Source: JABAAE01 sp905480545
GTDB lineage: Bacteria; Planctomycetota; Planctomycetia; Pirellulales; Pirellulaceae
Length of the DNA stretch: 64,000 nucleotides
Direction of reading: 5' to 3'
NCBI GenBank assembly: GCA_943788025.1
Contig: CALSOR010000012.1
Coordinates: 62,001 to 126,000 of the forward strand
A model generated the notes under the pieces. It saw only the letters and a program-made list of their open reading frames with translations, had not been told where the DNA came from and ran no database searches. Shown here one piece after another: positions 57,180 through 64,000 of this stretch. Positions within the stretch are counted from its first letter, which is position 1. Each line of letters opens with the position of its first letter. A program made the translations under genes and the position numbers.

Positions 57180-59576
57180 TCATTCGTTTCCTTGAAGTAG
57201 CCCCTCGATGCAAAATCGAACGGTGGTCAAATGTCGTTGAAGTTTCTGAAAGATCATGAAGATCAGGCCCAAACCAAAAAAACTGGTTCCAGCCAAAATG
57301 GCGAGTAAATTGCGATCGCTTTCAACTTGAGTCGTAACCATGAGAAGGATCGAAAACGTTGGAAGCAATGCTGCCAATGCCATGAAAAACCATGATCGAC
57401 CAATGAATTGGTCGATCATTCGAATATCTTCATGTTGGATTTGTTCTGTCTTAAAAGCGATAGGGTACCAAACGCGAATCGCCGTAAATGCCGTTAAGAA
57501 AAAGGGATAGACGGCCGCAATTAAACCGCAAAGAATCAATGAGGTGACAAAATGCAGCGAATCACTCCATGTCAAAGCGCTACCCGCAATGTTCATGGCG
57601 ACAGGATAGGCCAGACCTGCGAGAGTCCAAATCGAAATGGGAATAATGACACAGATCAGAGGAAGTCGGGTGATATGCCTTCTAAGTTCAAAAGCCGAAT
57701 TTGCTTCGCCGTGGCGATTTTCTTTACTGTTTAATCGTTTGATCCGAGTTCGCAACGTCCATCCTAAAAACATCAAAATCCCGATCCCGATTGGAAAGGC
57801 CGTTGCATTGATGATCAACTGGACTTGTTCAAAAATCGTCGCGACCGATTCGCCCTTCGGTTCGATGATGGATTTGAAATTGTAAAAGTAATTGAACACG
57901 GCGGCGCCCAGACTGGGTAACACTACGGCGGCGATCACAAAAGAAACAAGCCATCGTTTCATTAACCTGCTAAAGGTTGTTTCCGCTGGACGGAGTAAGT
58001 TTCGACTTCGCTGATCGGAAAGCAAACGCAGTTCTCCGGCTATGGCATTCGCTTTTTGACATCGGTTGTCCGGGTTCGGCTCTAACAGTTTTGCAAAAAG
58101 CCCTTTTAGATCGATGTCCCATAATTTTGCGTCTTCAGGAATATTCAGGTTGTCGAGGAACGCTTCTCGGTGTTCGACCAATTGCCTTAGCATCTGAGGA
58201 AAATCAGTATCTCGAACTTGGTCTTGATAGGGGCGCTGCCCAAAAAGCATTTCCCAGATGATTACGCCTAAACTAAAAATATCGGAGGACGCCGAAAGTG
58301 AATTTGGTTTTCGCGGATGGGTTGGGTCAAACGCTTCAAGCTGCTCGGGGGACATGTAGGCCAGGCTTCCACCAAAAAATGACTCCGCGGTGGAGCCTTC
58401 GACATCTTCACAAAAACTGACGTTAAAGTCGACAATTTGGGGAACGCCTTCGGTGGTCAGCAATACGTTCGCTGGCTTCAAATCACGATGTAGCACTTGG
58501 TTTTTGTGCGCATATGCCAATCCCTCGCCAATTTGAGATCCGATCCAAAAGACAACTTCAAACCATTTCATGCTGAGCAGGCGATGCCGGGTGCGGGAGT
58601 CCAGCGGCGCATCCTGTCCGGTCTTGGACGCACGTTCATCAATCACAGAAAGCAGGAATTCACCCGTTCGATCAACCAAAGAAAGTTCTTTTGATTGCGT
58701 AATGATATCGTGCAAGCTGCCACCGGCGACGAATTTCATATATAGCAAACGACAGGGCGGATCCAAGATATCTCGGACGTCAAAAACGCGAACTATGTTT
58801 TTACAATCAAGTTGCGCTAGGGTCTTGGGTTCGTCCCCTCGGTCGGATGAAATCTTAAGCGCAACAAGTCGTTGCATTGAAAACTGTCTTGCCAAGAACA
58901 CCGTTGCGAACGATCCCCTCCCTAACTCGATGAGCAATTCAAAATCATCGATGCGTGTTCCAGGCTTGATATTTCGTAATGAAATGGGTTTGCGAAGAAC
59001 GCGCGTTTGCGTTCGCGTTTTGCCTTTGGATTGATCTACATTGGGCGAAATTTGGTTATCGGTACTCAGCAATTTGAGGATCGTTTCTCGTTGTGCTGGG
59101 AATCGATCCAGTAATTCCGCTGAATTAATGCTTCGATGGTGGCGTTTGCAAAGATCCACCTCCTCAAATAGTAACTCCTCGTTGACCTTACCGTCGTGAA
59201 TTAGCTCTGGGAACTCGGTCGAGTAGTCGTGCACCGATTTAAATGGTTGAAAGTGCTCAAATCGCAATTCCATGTCAACTTTGATTAATTCAATGAGCGA
59301 CAATTGGCGTAAGGGCAGGGGGGATTTCGGTAAAAATCCGTTAATGTCGGGCAATTCTGGTTGATCGTGTCCCGTCTTGGGATCCGATTTGATATCTGGG
59401 GCGGCGTTCGAATTGACCGTCGTCAGGCCATCGGAGCAGAAGCTCGCTGATTTCTGCTCCCACGCCTGATAGAATCTACGGAGATACTCTGCGATCAAAT
59501 CCCACAATTGTTCCGTGTTTTGAATCGAGACGGTATCGATTGATTTTTCGTTCGATAATTCTTCGTTTTTATTCAC
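57180..59576 (-). CDS. Membrane Ser/Thr protein kinase with N-terminal extension and C-terminal helices
   Basis: Protein of 798 residues. An N-terminal domain of about 210 residues, common in planctomycete kinases but uncharacterised, precedes the kinase domain: IELGRGSFATVFLARQFSMQ (glycine loop 219-224), Lys241, HRDLKPAN (363-370), and DFN at 383-385 in place of DFG, as VDFNVSFCED. GGSLAYMSPEQLEAF carries the APE-equivalent. About six C-terminal membrane helices follow, for example VSFVIAAVVLPSLGAAVFNY and FVTSLILCGLIAAVYPFFLT. The GTG start at 59576 is not preceded by a clear ribosome site. The gene is divergent from an ECF sigma factor, a frequent arrangement in Planctomycetes; the kinase may control that sigma factor. 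Confidence 0.88.
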   Translation of the reverse strand: MNKNEELSNEKSIDTVSIQNTEQLWDLIAEYLRRFYQAWEQKSASFCSDGLTTVNSNAAPDIKSDPKTGHDQPELPDINGFLPKSPLPLRQLSLIELIKVDMELRFEHFQPFKSVHDYSTEFPELIHDGKVNEELLFEEVDLCKRHHRSINSAELLDRFPAQRETILKLLSTDNQISPNVDQSKGKTRTQTRVLRKPISLRNIKPGTRIDDFELLIELGRGSFATVFLARQFSMQRLVALKISSDRGDEPKTLAQLDCKNIVRVFDVRDILDPPCRLLYMKFVAGGSLHDIITQSKELSLVDRTGEFLLSVIDERASKTGQDAPLDSRTRHRLLSMKWFEVVFWIGSQIGEGLAYAHKNQVLHRDLKPANVLLTTEGVPQIVDFNVSFCEDVEGSTAESFFGGSLAYMSPEQLEAFDPTHPRKPNSLSASSDIFSLGVIIWEMLFGQRPYQDQVRDTDFPQMLRQLVEHREAFLDNLNIPEDAKLWDIDLKGLFAKLLEPNPDNRCQKANAIAGELRLLSDQRSRNLLRPAETTFSRLMKRWLVSFVIAAVVLPSLGAAVFNYFYNFKSIIEPKGESVATIFEQVQLIINATAFPIGIGILMFLGWTLRTRIKRLNSKENRHGEANSAFELRRHITRLPLICVIIPISIWTLAGLAYPVAMNIAGSALTWSDSLHFVTSLILCGLIAAVYPFFLTAFTAIRVWYPIAFKTEQIQHEDIRMIDQFIGRSWFFMALAALLPTFSILLMVTTQVESDRNLLAILAGTSFFGLGLIFMIFQKLQRHLTTVRFCIEGLLQGNE

Positions 59577-59617
59577 GGTATACGAAATTTGCGGAATCTA
59601 ATTGGAGTTGTGGGTTA

Positions 59618-59648
59618 CGGTAACTTTACCGAGAAGAGTTGGTAACGG
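59618..59648. promoter_or_regulatory. Inverted repeat and repeated GGTAAC motif in the kinase/sigma divergent promoter
   Basis: CGGTAACTTTACCG (59618-59631) is a perfect six-base inverted repeat with a two-base spacer, and GGTAACGG recurs at 59641-59648, 22 bases after the first GGTAAC. Position between two divergent starts (59576 and 59685) suggests an operator or a sigma factor/regulator site. No binding protein is known. Confidence 0.45.
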
Positions 59649-59684
59649 TTGATGGTTTTGAAAAAAACTTTGTGAGTATAGGTT

Positions 59685-60299
59685 ATGAATGAGGAAACGA
59701 TTTCTTATGCAGATCGAATCCATTCTGGTGAAACGGATGCTTTATTCGAGTATATCGAAAATCGGCGCCCTCAGTTAATCGCATTTATCAACCGAAATAT
59801 GGGTGACCGGCTACGGACGAAAATCGAGCCCGAAGACGTTTTGCAGGAAGCGGCATTGAGTTGCCTGAAATCGTTTGGGGAAATTGACTTTAGTAAGATT
59901 GATATGTTTAGCTGGATTTGCCAGCAATGTCAGCGACGAATTGTTGACAGTCATCGACATTTCTTTGATGCAAAAAAACGTGACGCGGGAAAAGAAATCG
60001 CTTTAAGCGGCGGAAGTGGGGGAGAAGAGGGAGATCTTGGCTTTGAGGGGTTAATCGCAGCGAGTATCACGACACCCAGTGCTGCATTTTCAAAACAGCA
60101 GAAGGAATTTCAAATGCAGCACTGGATAGCGGGTGTCTCGGAAGATGCGCAGACCGTTTTGAAATTGCGATTCGTTGATGGACTAGCCACAAAAGAAATT
60201 GCGAAGAAAATGGAGAAGTCCGATGCGGCGGTTCGAGTGCTTTTGACTCGTACGGTGAAGAAACTGAAGGACGCAGTAGGACTAGACTATCTCTCGTGA
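59685..60299 (+). CDS. ECF-type sigma-70 family RNA polymerase sigma factor
   Basis: Directs RNA polymerase to a set of promoters. 204 residues. Region 2 runs about residues 23-90, including KIEPEDVLQEAALSCLKSF and FSWICQQCQRRIVDSHRHFF, and region 4 about 140-200 with EDAQTVLKLRFVDGLATKEI and SDAAVRVLLTRTVKKLKDAV. A low-complexity segment with GGSGGEEGDLGFEG links them. No anti-sigma gene lies next to it; the divergent kinase is a natural candidate controller, as in known planctomycete ECF groups. ATG at 59685 with no strong ribosome site. Confidence 0.9.
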   Translation: MNEETISYADRIHSGETDALFEYIENRRPQLIAFINRNMGDRLRTKIEPEDVLQEAALSCLKSFGEIDFSKIDMFSWICQQCQRRIVDSHRHFFDAKKRDAGKEIALSGGSGGEEGDLGFEGLIAASITTPSAAFSKQQKEFQMQHWIAGVSEDAQTVLKLRFVDGLATKEIAKKMEKSDAAVRVLLTRTVKKLKDAVGLDYLS

Positions 60300-60333
60300 T
60301 TCAGAAACGCTAAATGAACAGTCTTTTCGCCAC

Positions 60334-60355
60334 CCCACCAAAAATTTTTGGTGGG
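60334..60355. other. Perfect 22-base palindrome after the sigma factor gene
   Basis: CCCACCAAAAATTTTTGGTGGG is fully palindromic, 11 bases on each side, 35 bases after the sigma stop and about 45 before the RarD-like start. No T-tract outside the stem, but the centre is A5T5. It could act as a protein-binding site or a terminator-like hairpin. Function not shown. Confidence 0.5.
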
Positions 60356-60399
60356 CCTATTGAAACGTTAGATTTTCAACGATTGGACATTGAATCTTA

Positions 60400-61344
60400 A
60401 TGTCAAAGTCCAATGATCGGGATTTAAGTGGCTGGTTAAATGCCATTGTTGCGTTCGGTTGGTGGGGATTCATTTTTCCGAGTCTTGTACTGACCATGAC
60501 TTTCACCGCGGAGCGAAGTACCGGCGGAAAATTCGATTGGTCAAATATCGGCGTCCAATGGAGTTTGGAGGTCCTCGCGAGTCGGATCTTCTGGTGCGTT
60601 TTATTCTGCTTTTTGTTGCTCTGGATCAACGGTCGACTCGGAGACTTCTTTGCTGTTTTTAGATCAAAATCGACTTTGGTTTGGTTTGCAATCACATCCG
60701 CTCTGATTTTCATAAATTGGCTAGTGTTCGTGATTGCTGCGGCGACCGATCGATTGCATCAGGCGAGCCTCGGGTATTACATGGGGCCGATATTCAATGT
60801 TGTGCTCGGGTATTTGTTTCTGGGAGAGCGGTTGAAATCGCTTCAGGTCGTAGCGGTTTTGTTCACATGTACGGGGATTGGTTGGTTGATTTTTAGCCAG
60901 GCAGAATTTCCCTGGATTTCGATTTGCCTCGCATCCAGCTTTGGTATCTATGGGTTGTTTAGAAAAAAAATTCCCGTGGACGCCATCGTGGGCTTAACCT
61001 TCGAAACGCTTTATTGCATCCCAATCGCGTTGGGAATCGTGATTTATTTCGGTTCCACTCAAGGCGGCTTGATTTTTGCGAACGCGGATCTTTCGACAAA
61101 TTTTTTAATGTTTCTGGCAGGTCCGGCGACAGCGGTACCGTTAATCTGTTTTGCCGTTGCGGCAAAGAAACTGCGGTTAATCACTCTTGGATTCATTCAG
61201 TTTCTTGCACCAACTGGACAGATATTATTGGCGAGATTTGCAAACCAAGAGTTGATTGGATTGGAAAAGTTGGTCGGATATGGATTCATTTGGACTGCGG
61301 TTTTGATCTACTTGGTCGAGTTGGGAACGCGAAAGAGTTCATAA
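60400..61344 (+). CDS. RarD-like EamA family transporter
   Basis: Inner-membrane protein of 314 residues with about ten helices in the drug/metabolite superfamily. RarD-type features: NWLVFVIAAATDRLHQASLG, YYMGPIFNVVLGYLFLGERL and later GLTFETLYCIPIALGIVIYF, with LGFIQFLAPTGQILLARF near the end. RarD members are linked to uncharacterised efflux. The N-terminus is a little long at GWWGFIFPSLVLTM. ATG at 60400. It lies 100 bases after the sigma factor gene, same strand. Confidence 0.85.
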   Translation: MSKSNDRDLSGWLNAIVAFGWWGFIFPSLVLTMTFTAERSTGGKFDWSNIGVQWSLEVLASRIFWCVLFCFLLLWINGRLGDFFAVFRSKSTLVWFAITSALIFINWLVFVIAAATDRLHQASLGYYMGPIFNVVLGYLFLGERLKSLQVVAVLFTCTGIGWLIFSQAEFPWISICLASSFGIYGLFRKKIPVDAIVGLTFETLYCIPIALGIVIYFGSTQGGLIFANADLSTNFLMFLAGPATAVPLICFAVAAKKLRLITLGFIQFLAPTGQILLARFANQELIGLEKLVGYGFIWTAVLIYLVELGTRKSS

Positions 61345-61509
61345 CCTGCGGTTTTTTTGGAAAGAACAAGGCTGGTTCGAGGCATCTGAACAAGCAAGTT
61401 TTTTGGGAGTCGAAAATTTGGAATAATCATCAACGCGAAACAATCGTCCGCGAATTGTGAGAAGTCGCCGATACCTGTAAGATATTGCTTTTGTAAGCCA
61501 AGAAAATTG

Positions 61510-62829
61510 ATGCGAGCCAAAAACGTGAGTGACAGTTTAACGAAGAATGAATCTGCAAAGATTTCAATCGCCGATACCGAAATTGAGGTTTCGGTAATCG
61601 AAGGTAGTGAGAACGAAAAAGCGATTGACATTTCAAAGCTTCGGGCCCAGACCGGTTGTGTAACGATCGATGAAGGTTTCGTGAACACTGGTTCGACAAC
61701 GAGTTCGATCACTTTTTTGGACGGTGAAAAGGGGATTCTGCGTTATCGCGGTTACCCAATCGAAGATTTGGCCCAAAAGTGTGACTTTCTTGAGGTCAGC
61801 TACTTGCTGATTCATGGTGAGCTCCCCAATCAAGCTGAATTGGAGGTTTTTCGTGAATCGATCCGACATCACACGATGTTGCATGAAGACATGAGAGACT
61901 TTTACAAAGGGTTTCCACGAGATGCCCATCCAATGGCCATTTTGTCCTCGGTTGTTGGTGCGCTTTCAACTTTTTATCAGGATTCTCTTGATCCTAGTGA
62001 TCCCGATCAGGTCGAGGTTTCAATTCACCGTTTGTTGGCAAAGTTACCGACGATTGCCGCCTATAGCTACAAAAAGTCGTTTGGTCAGCCGTTGATTTAT
62101 CCGGACAACGATCTTAAATACTGCGAAAATTTCCTGCGGATGATGTTTGCTGTCCCCAGCGAGCCGTACGAAATTGATCCCGATTTTGTGACCGCACTTA
62201 ATATGTTGCTGATTGTTCATGCAGATCACGAACAGAATTGCAGCACATCGACCGTGCGAATGGTCGGATCATCCGATGCGAATTTGTTTGCATCCATTTC
62301 AGCAGGTATTTGTGCGTTGTGGGGACCGCTTCACGGTGGTGCGAACGAGGCGTGCGTCAACATGCTGACACAGATAATTGAAGATGACGGCGACGTCGAA
62401 AAGTACGTCGAAATGGCGAAGGACAAGACAAACGGATTCCGCTTAATGGGCTTTGGGCATCGTGTTTATAAGAATTTCGACCCACGTGCGACGATCATCA
62501 AAGGGATGTGTGACAAGCTCTTGGACAAGATGGATATCGACGACCCATTGTTTGACGTTGCGAAGCGTTTGGAGCAGGTGGCATTAAACGACGATTACTT
62601 CGTGTCCCGCAAACTCTATCCTAACGTCGATTTCTATTCAGGCGTGATTTATCGCGCGATCGGTATTCCGGTTCAGATGTTTACCGTGCTCTTTGCCATT
62701 GGGCGTTTGCCGGGTTGGATTGCTCATTGGGCGGAAATGCACAAAAGCCCGACCAAGCGTATCTGTCGCCCTCGTCAAATCTACACGGGTGAAACCAAAC
62801 GCGATTTTGTGGCGATAGACAATCGCTAG
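61510..62829 (+). CDS. gltA: Citrate synthase
   Basis: Condenses acetyl-CoA and oxaloacetate in the TCA cycle. About 439 residues, typical of the type II hexameric form. Core features: YRGYPIEDLAQKCDFLEVSY, WGPLHGGANEACVNML (catalytic His), MGFGHRVYKNFDPRA (second His), PNVDFYSGVIYRAIG (catalytic Asp) and KRICRPRQIYTGE close to the C-terminus. ATG at 61510; a TTG at 61507 precedes it. Its TAG is followed at once by a 16-base tandem repeat and then by a bidirectional terminator. Confidence 0.97.
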   Translation: MRAKNVSDSLTKNESAKISIADTEIEVSVIEGSENEKAIDISKLRAQTGCVTIDEGFVNTGSTTSSITFLDGEKGILRYRGYPIEDLAQKCDFLEVSYLLIHGELPNQAELEVFRESIRHHTMLHEDMRDFYKGFPRDAHPMAILSSVVGALSTFYQDSLDPSDPDQVEVSIHRLLAKLPTIAAYSYKKSFGQPLIYPDNDLKYCENFLRMMFAVPSEPYEIDPDFVTALNMLLIVHADHEQNCSTSTVRMVGSSDANLFASISAGICALWGPLHGGANEACVNMLTQIIEDDGDVEKYVEMAKDKTNGFRLMGFGHRVYKNFDPRATIIKGMCDKLLDKMDIDDPLFDVAKRLEQVALNDDYFVSRKLYPNVDFYSGVIYRAIGIPVQMFTVLFAIGRLPGWIAHWAEMHKSPTKRICRPRQIYTGETKRDFVAIDNR

Positions 62830-62932
62830 AGGCCACCGTCGCTAGGGGCCACCGTCGCTACGGGCCACCGTCGCTAGGGACCACCGTCGCTAGGGACCAC
62901 CGTCGCTAGGGACCACCGTCGCTAGGGACCGT
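62821..62932. repeat. 16-bp tandem repeat (6 full copies) beginning at the citrate synthase stop
   Basis: A partial unit, AATCGCTAGAGG, ends the citrate synthase gene and contains its TAG. Six full units follow at 62833-62848, 62849-62864, 62865-62880, 62881-62896, 62897-62912 and 62913-62928, consensus CCACCGTCGCTAGGGA. The third reads CTACGGG. The last three are identical. All full copies but one retain CGCTAG, the sequence surrounding the stop. The unit length is not a multiple of three. Confidence 0.92.
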
Positions 62933-63030
62933 GAGTTGTCGATTCTGACAACGTTCTGGCGGCCGATGGGGCGGGTTGGTTAACAGCGAAACGTTTCATA
63001 AAAACGTTTTCAACTGGGTTTTGAGAAAAT

Positions 63031-63064
63031 AAAAAAGCCTCATCAAATTGATGAGGCTTTTTTT
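63031..63064. terminator. Bidirectional rho-independent terminator
   Basis: GCCTCATCA (63037-63045) pairs with TGATGAGGC (63049-63057), with runs of six A before and seven T after. Both strands therefore show a hairpin followed by T, serving citrate synthase (+) and the small Cys-rich protein gene (-, stop at 63113). Confidence 0.93.
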
Positions 63065-63112
63065 GTTTTGTGCGAATCTTGGATTAAGACTCACGTACTA
63101 CAAAACCAATTT

Positions 63113-63448
63113 TTAGGTGGTTGGTTTTGGAGCTTCTTTGGTAGCTTCTGGTGCTGGTGGAACGATTTTTTCGTCCATTGCAGCTGGTGCTGGAGTAGCT
63201 TCGCAACCAGCACAATTGTTTTTCTTTGAAAACATGCGAGCTAGAAGACCGGGCTTCTTGCAAGGGTCGCAGCAAGTTGGAGCTGGCGTTTCGCAGCAAG
63301 TTTTTGCGGGTGCACATGCTTTTTTGGCTGCCATTTTGCAGCGAAGTCGGCTGAACAACTGAGCTTCAGCGGTGTCAGCACCGAAAGATAGAACAATTGC
63401 AAAGACTAGAGTAAGACAGGCAGCGCCCGTGGCGAAAGATCGTTTCAT
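63113..63448 (-). CDS. Small secreted Cys-rich protein
   Basis: Exported protein of 111 residues. Signal peptide SFATGAACLTLVFAIVLSFG, cleavage probably after TAEA. The mature part is short and Cys-rich: RCKMAAKKACAPAKTCCETP, TCCDPCKK and NNCAGCEATP, ending in a Pro/Ala/Glu-rich tail. Paired Cys (CC, CDPC, CAGC) may bind metal or form disulfides. No family recognised. ATG at 63448 gives the signal peptide directly; an in-frame ATG-less extension to 63499 looks non-coding. Confidence 0.75.
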   Translation of the reverse strand: MKRSFATGAACLTLVFAIVLSFGADTAEAQLFSRLRCKMAAKKACAPAKTCCETPAPTCCDPCKKPGLLARMFSKKNNCAGCEATPAPAAMDEKIVPPAPEATKEAPKPTT

Positions 63449-63791
63449 TTGATATCTCCAATGAAAACGTGGGTCAAAAAAACTGACGGCACGTAACAAT
63501 TTAGTCCGTCAGGGAACATTTGGCGTTAAGGTGGGAGTTTGGGTCAAACTCTAACGACCAAACCTATTATTAAAATACTCCCGCTCGAAGTCATAAACAA
63601 GGGCCCAAGTGGCTTCAAATGTGCCGCCGCATCGTTCATTTTGGAAGAATTGATTGGTTTTTGGTTCGGATGCCGTGATTTGCAACCGAAATTAGCTTTG
63701 CCGGTTGTCGTCAACGCAGCACGGTTTAGACTATTCTGTTTGAAAAATTTGACGGGCATCGAGGCCCGATCACGGAAATTGGAGAATCGAA
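63449..63791. other. Divergent intergenic stretch before purA
   Basis: About 340 bases between the Cys-rich protein gene (-) and purA (+). It should hold both promoters. Short open frames on either strand have no family resemblance. No RNA gene recognised. Confidence 0.35.
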
Positions 63792-64000
63792 TTGTCTGGC
63801 ATTAGCGTAATTGGTCTCCAGTGGGGGGACGAGGCAAAAGGAAAGCTGGTCGATCTGCTGACGAAACGATCGGACATCGTGGTTCGGTATCAGGGCGGAG
63901 CCAATGCGGGGCACACGATTGTAGACGGTGACACAAAGTACGTCGTCCATCATCTTCCCAGCGGGATCCTCAATGGAGACGTAAAAAACGTGGTCTCACC
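63792..64000 (+). CDS. purA: Adenylosuccinate synthetase (N-terminal part)
   Basis: First enzyme of the AMP branch, joining IMP and aspartate with GTP. The window ends inside the gene, giving 69 residues. They match the family start exactly in order: SGISVIGLQWGDEAKGKLVD, then VVRYQGGANAGHTIVDG, YVVHHLPSGIL and GDVKNVVS. The GDEAKGK loop has Ala where most PurA have Gly (GDEGKGK); the rest of the GTP loop is normal. The start is a TTG at 63792, seven bases after GGAG. No ATG is available in frame between the upstream stop and the conserved start. Confidence 0.93.
   Translation, partial: MSGISVIGLQWGDEAKGKLVDLLTKRSDIVVRYQGGANAGHTIVDGDTKYVVHHLPSGILNGDVKNVVS

Overview
The window looks like chromosomal DNA of a planctomycete, most likely Pirellulales. 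That reading comes from gene families seen here that are typical of the group: a PSD1-type (DUF1549/DUF1553) protein with haem motifs overlapping a DUF1501 protein, a second DUF1501 protein, a Tat-exported Gfo/Idh/MocA oxidoreductase, secretin-N-domain, EF-hand and cyclophilin exoproteins, and an ECF sigma factor divergent from a membrane Ser/Thr kinase. Few genes form long operons. I saw no phage, insertion sequence, CRISPR array, rRNA or tRNA.

Layout. 1-1914 (-): the N-terminal part of a multihaem cytochrome c and a membrane-anchored flavin/2Fe-2S reductase. 2094-3915 (+): an adenylate cyclase. 4103-4590 (-): a possible gene remnant. 4909-6363 (+): an outer-membrane porin. 6497-16301 (-): glycogen phosphorylase, carB and an RND pump. 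16475-20372 (+): the PSD1/DUF1501 pair. 20813-25225 (-): an EF-hand/P-domain exoprotein and a secretin-like exoprotein. 25709-28505 (-): an ABC-2 exporter and upp. 28742-33434 (-): a Ser/Thr kinase fused to a tubulin-like domain, directly downstream of an AAA ATPase. 33711-34838 (+): an FHA-EAL protein, divergent from the ATPase. 34872-36329 (-): a xylanase-like protein. 36629-49980 (+ except the oxidoreductase): purC, ApbE, two cyclophilins, a MacB-like permease, a DUF1501 protein, a haem protein, a sulfotransferase and a sugar dehydrogenase. 50235-57145: a VOC protein, tryptophan 2,3-dioxygenase, a YkgJ protein, hisS, a POT transporter and xseA. 57180-62829: a Ser/Thr kinase, ECF sigma factor, RarD-like transporter and citrate synthase. 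63113-64000: a small Cys-rich exoprotein and the start of purA.

The most system-like part is 28.7-34.8 kb. An AAA ATPase with a winged-helix segment is followed within a few bases by a kinase carrying a tubulin/FtsZ-like GTPase domain. Across a short divergent gap lies a protein joining a phosphothreonine-binding FHA domain to an intact c-di-GMP phosphodiesterase (EAL) domain. A kinase, a phosphopeptide reader, a possible filament former and an ATPase remodeller side by side suggest a signalling or cytoskeletal module. That grouping is inference.

Two sequence-level patterns stand out. First, three otherwise well-conserved genes (reductase, cyclase, carB) each carry a one-base insertion that breaks the frame, two of them in A/T runs, and the kinase-tubulin gene has an in-frame TAG as its third codon. 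Sequence error, decay and recoding are all possible, and carB makes error the default. Second, three unrelated genes (oxidoreductase, sulfotransferase, citrate synthase) have short tandem repeats that begin at, or include, their stop codon, so that most copies carry the stop triplet again.
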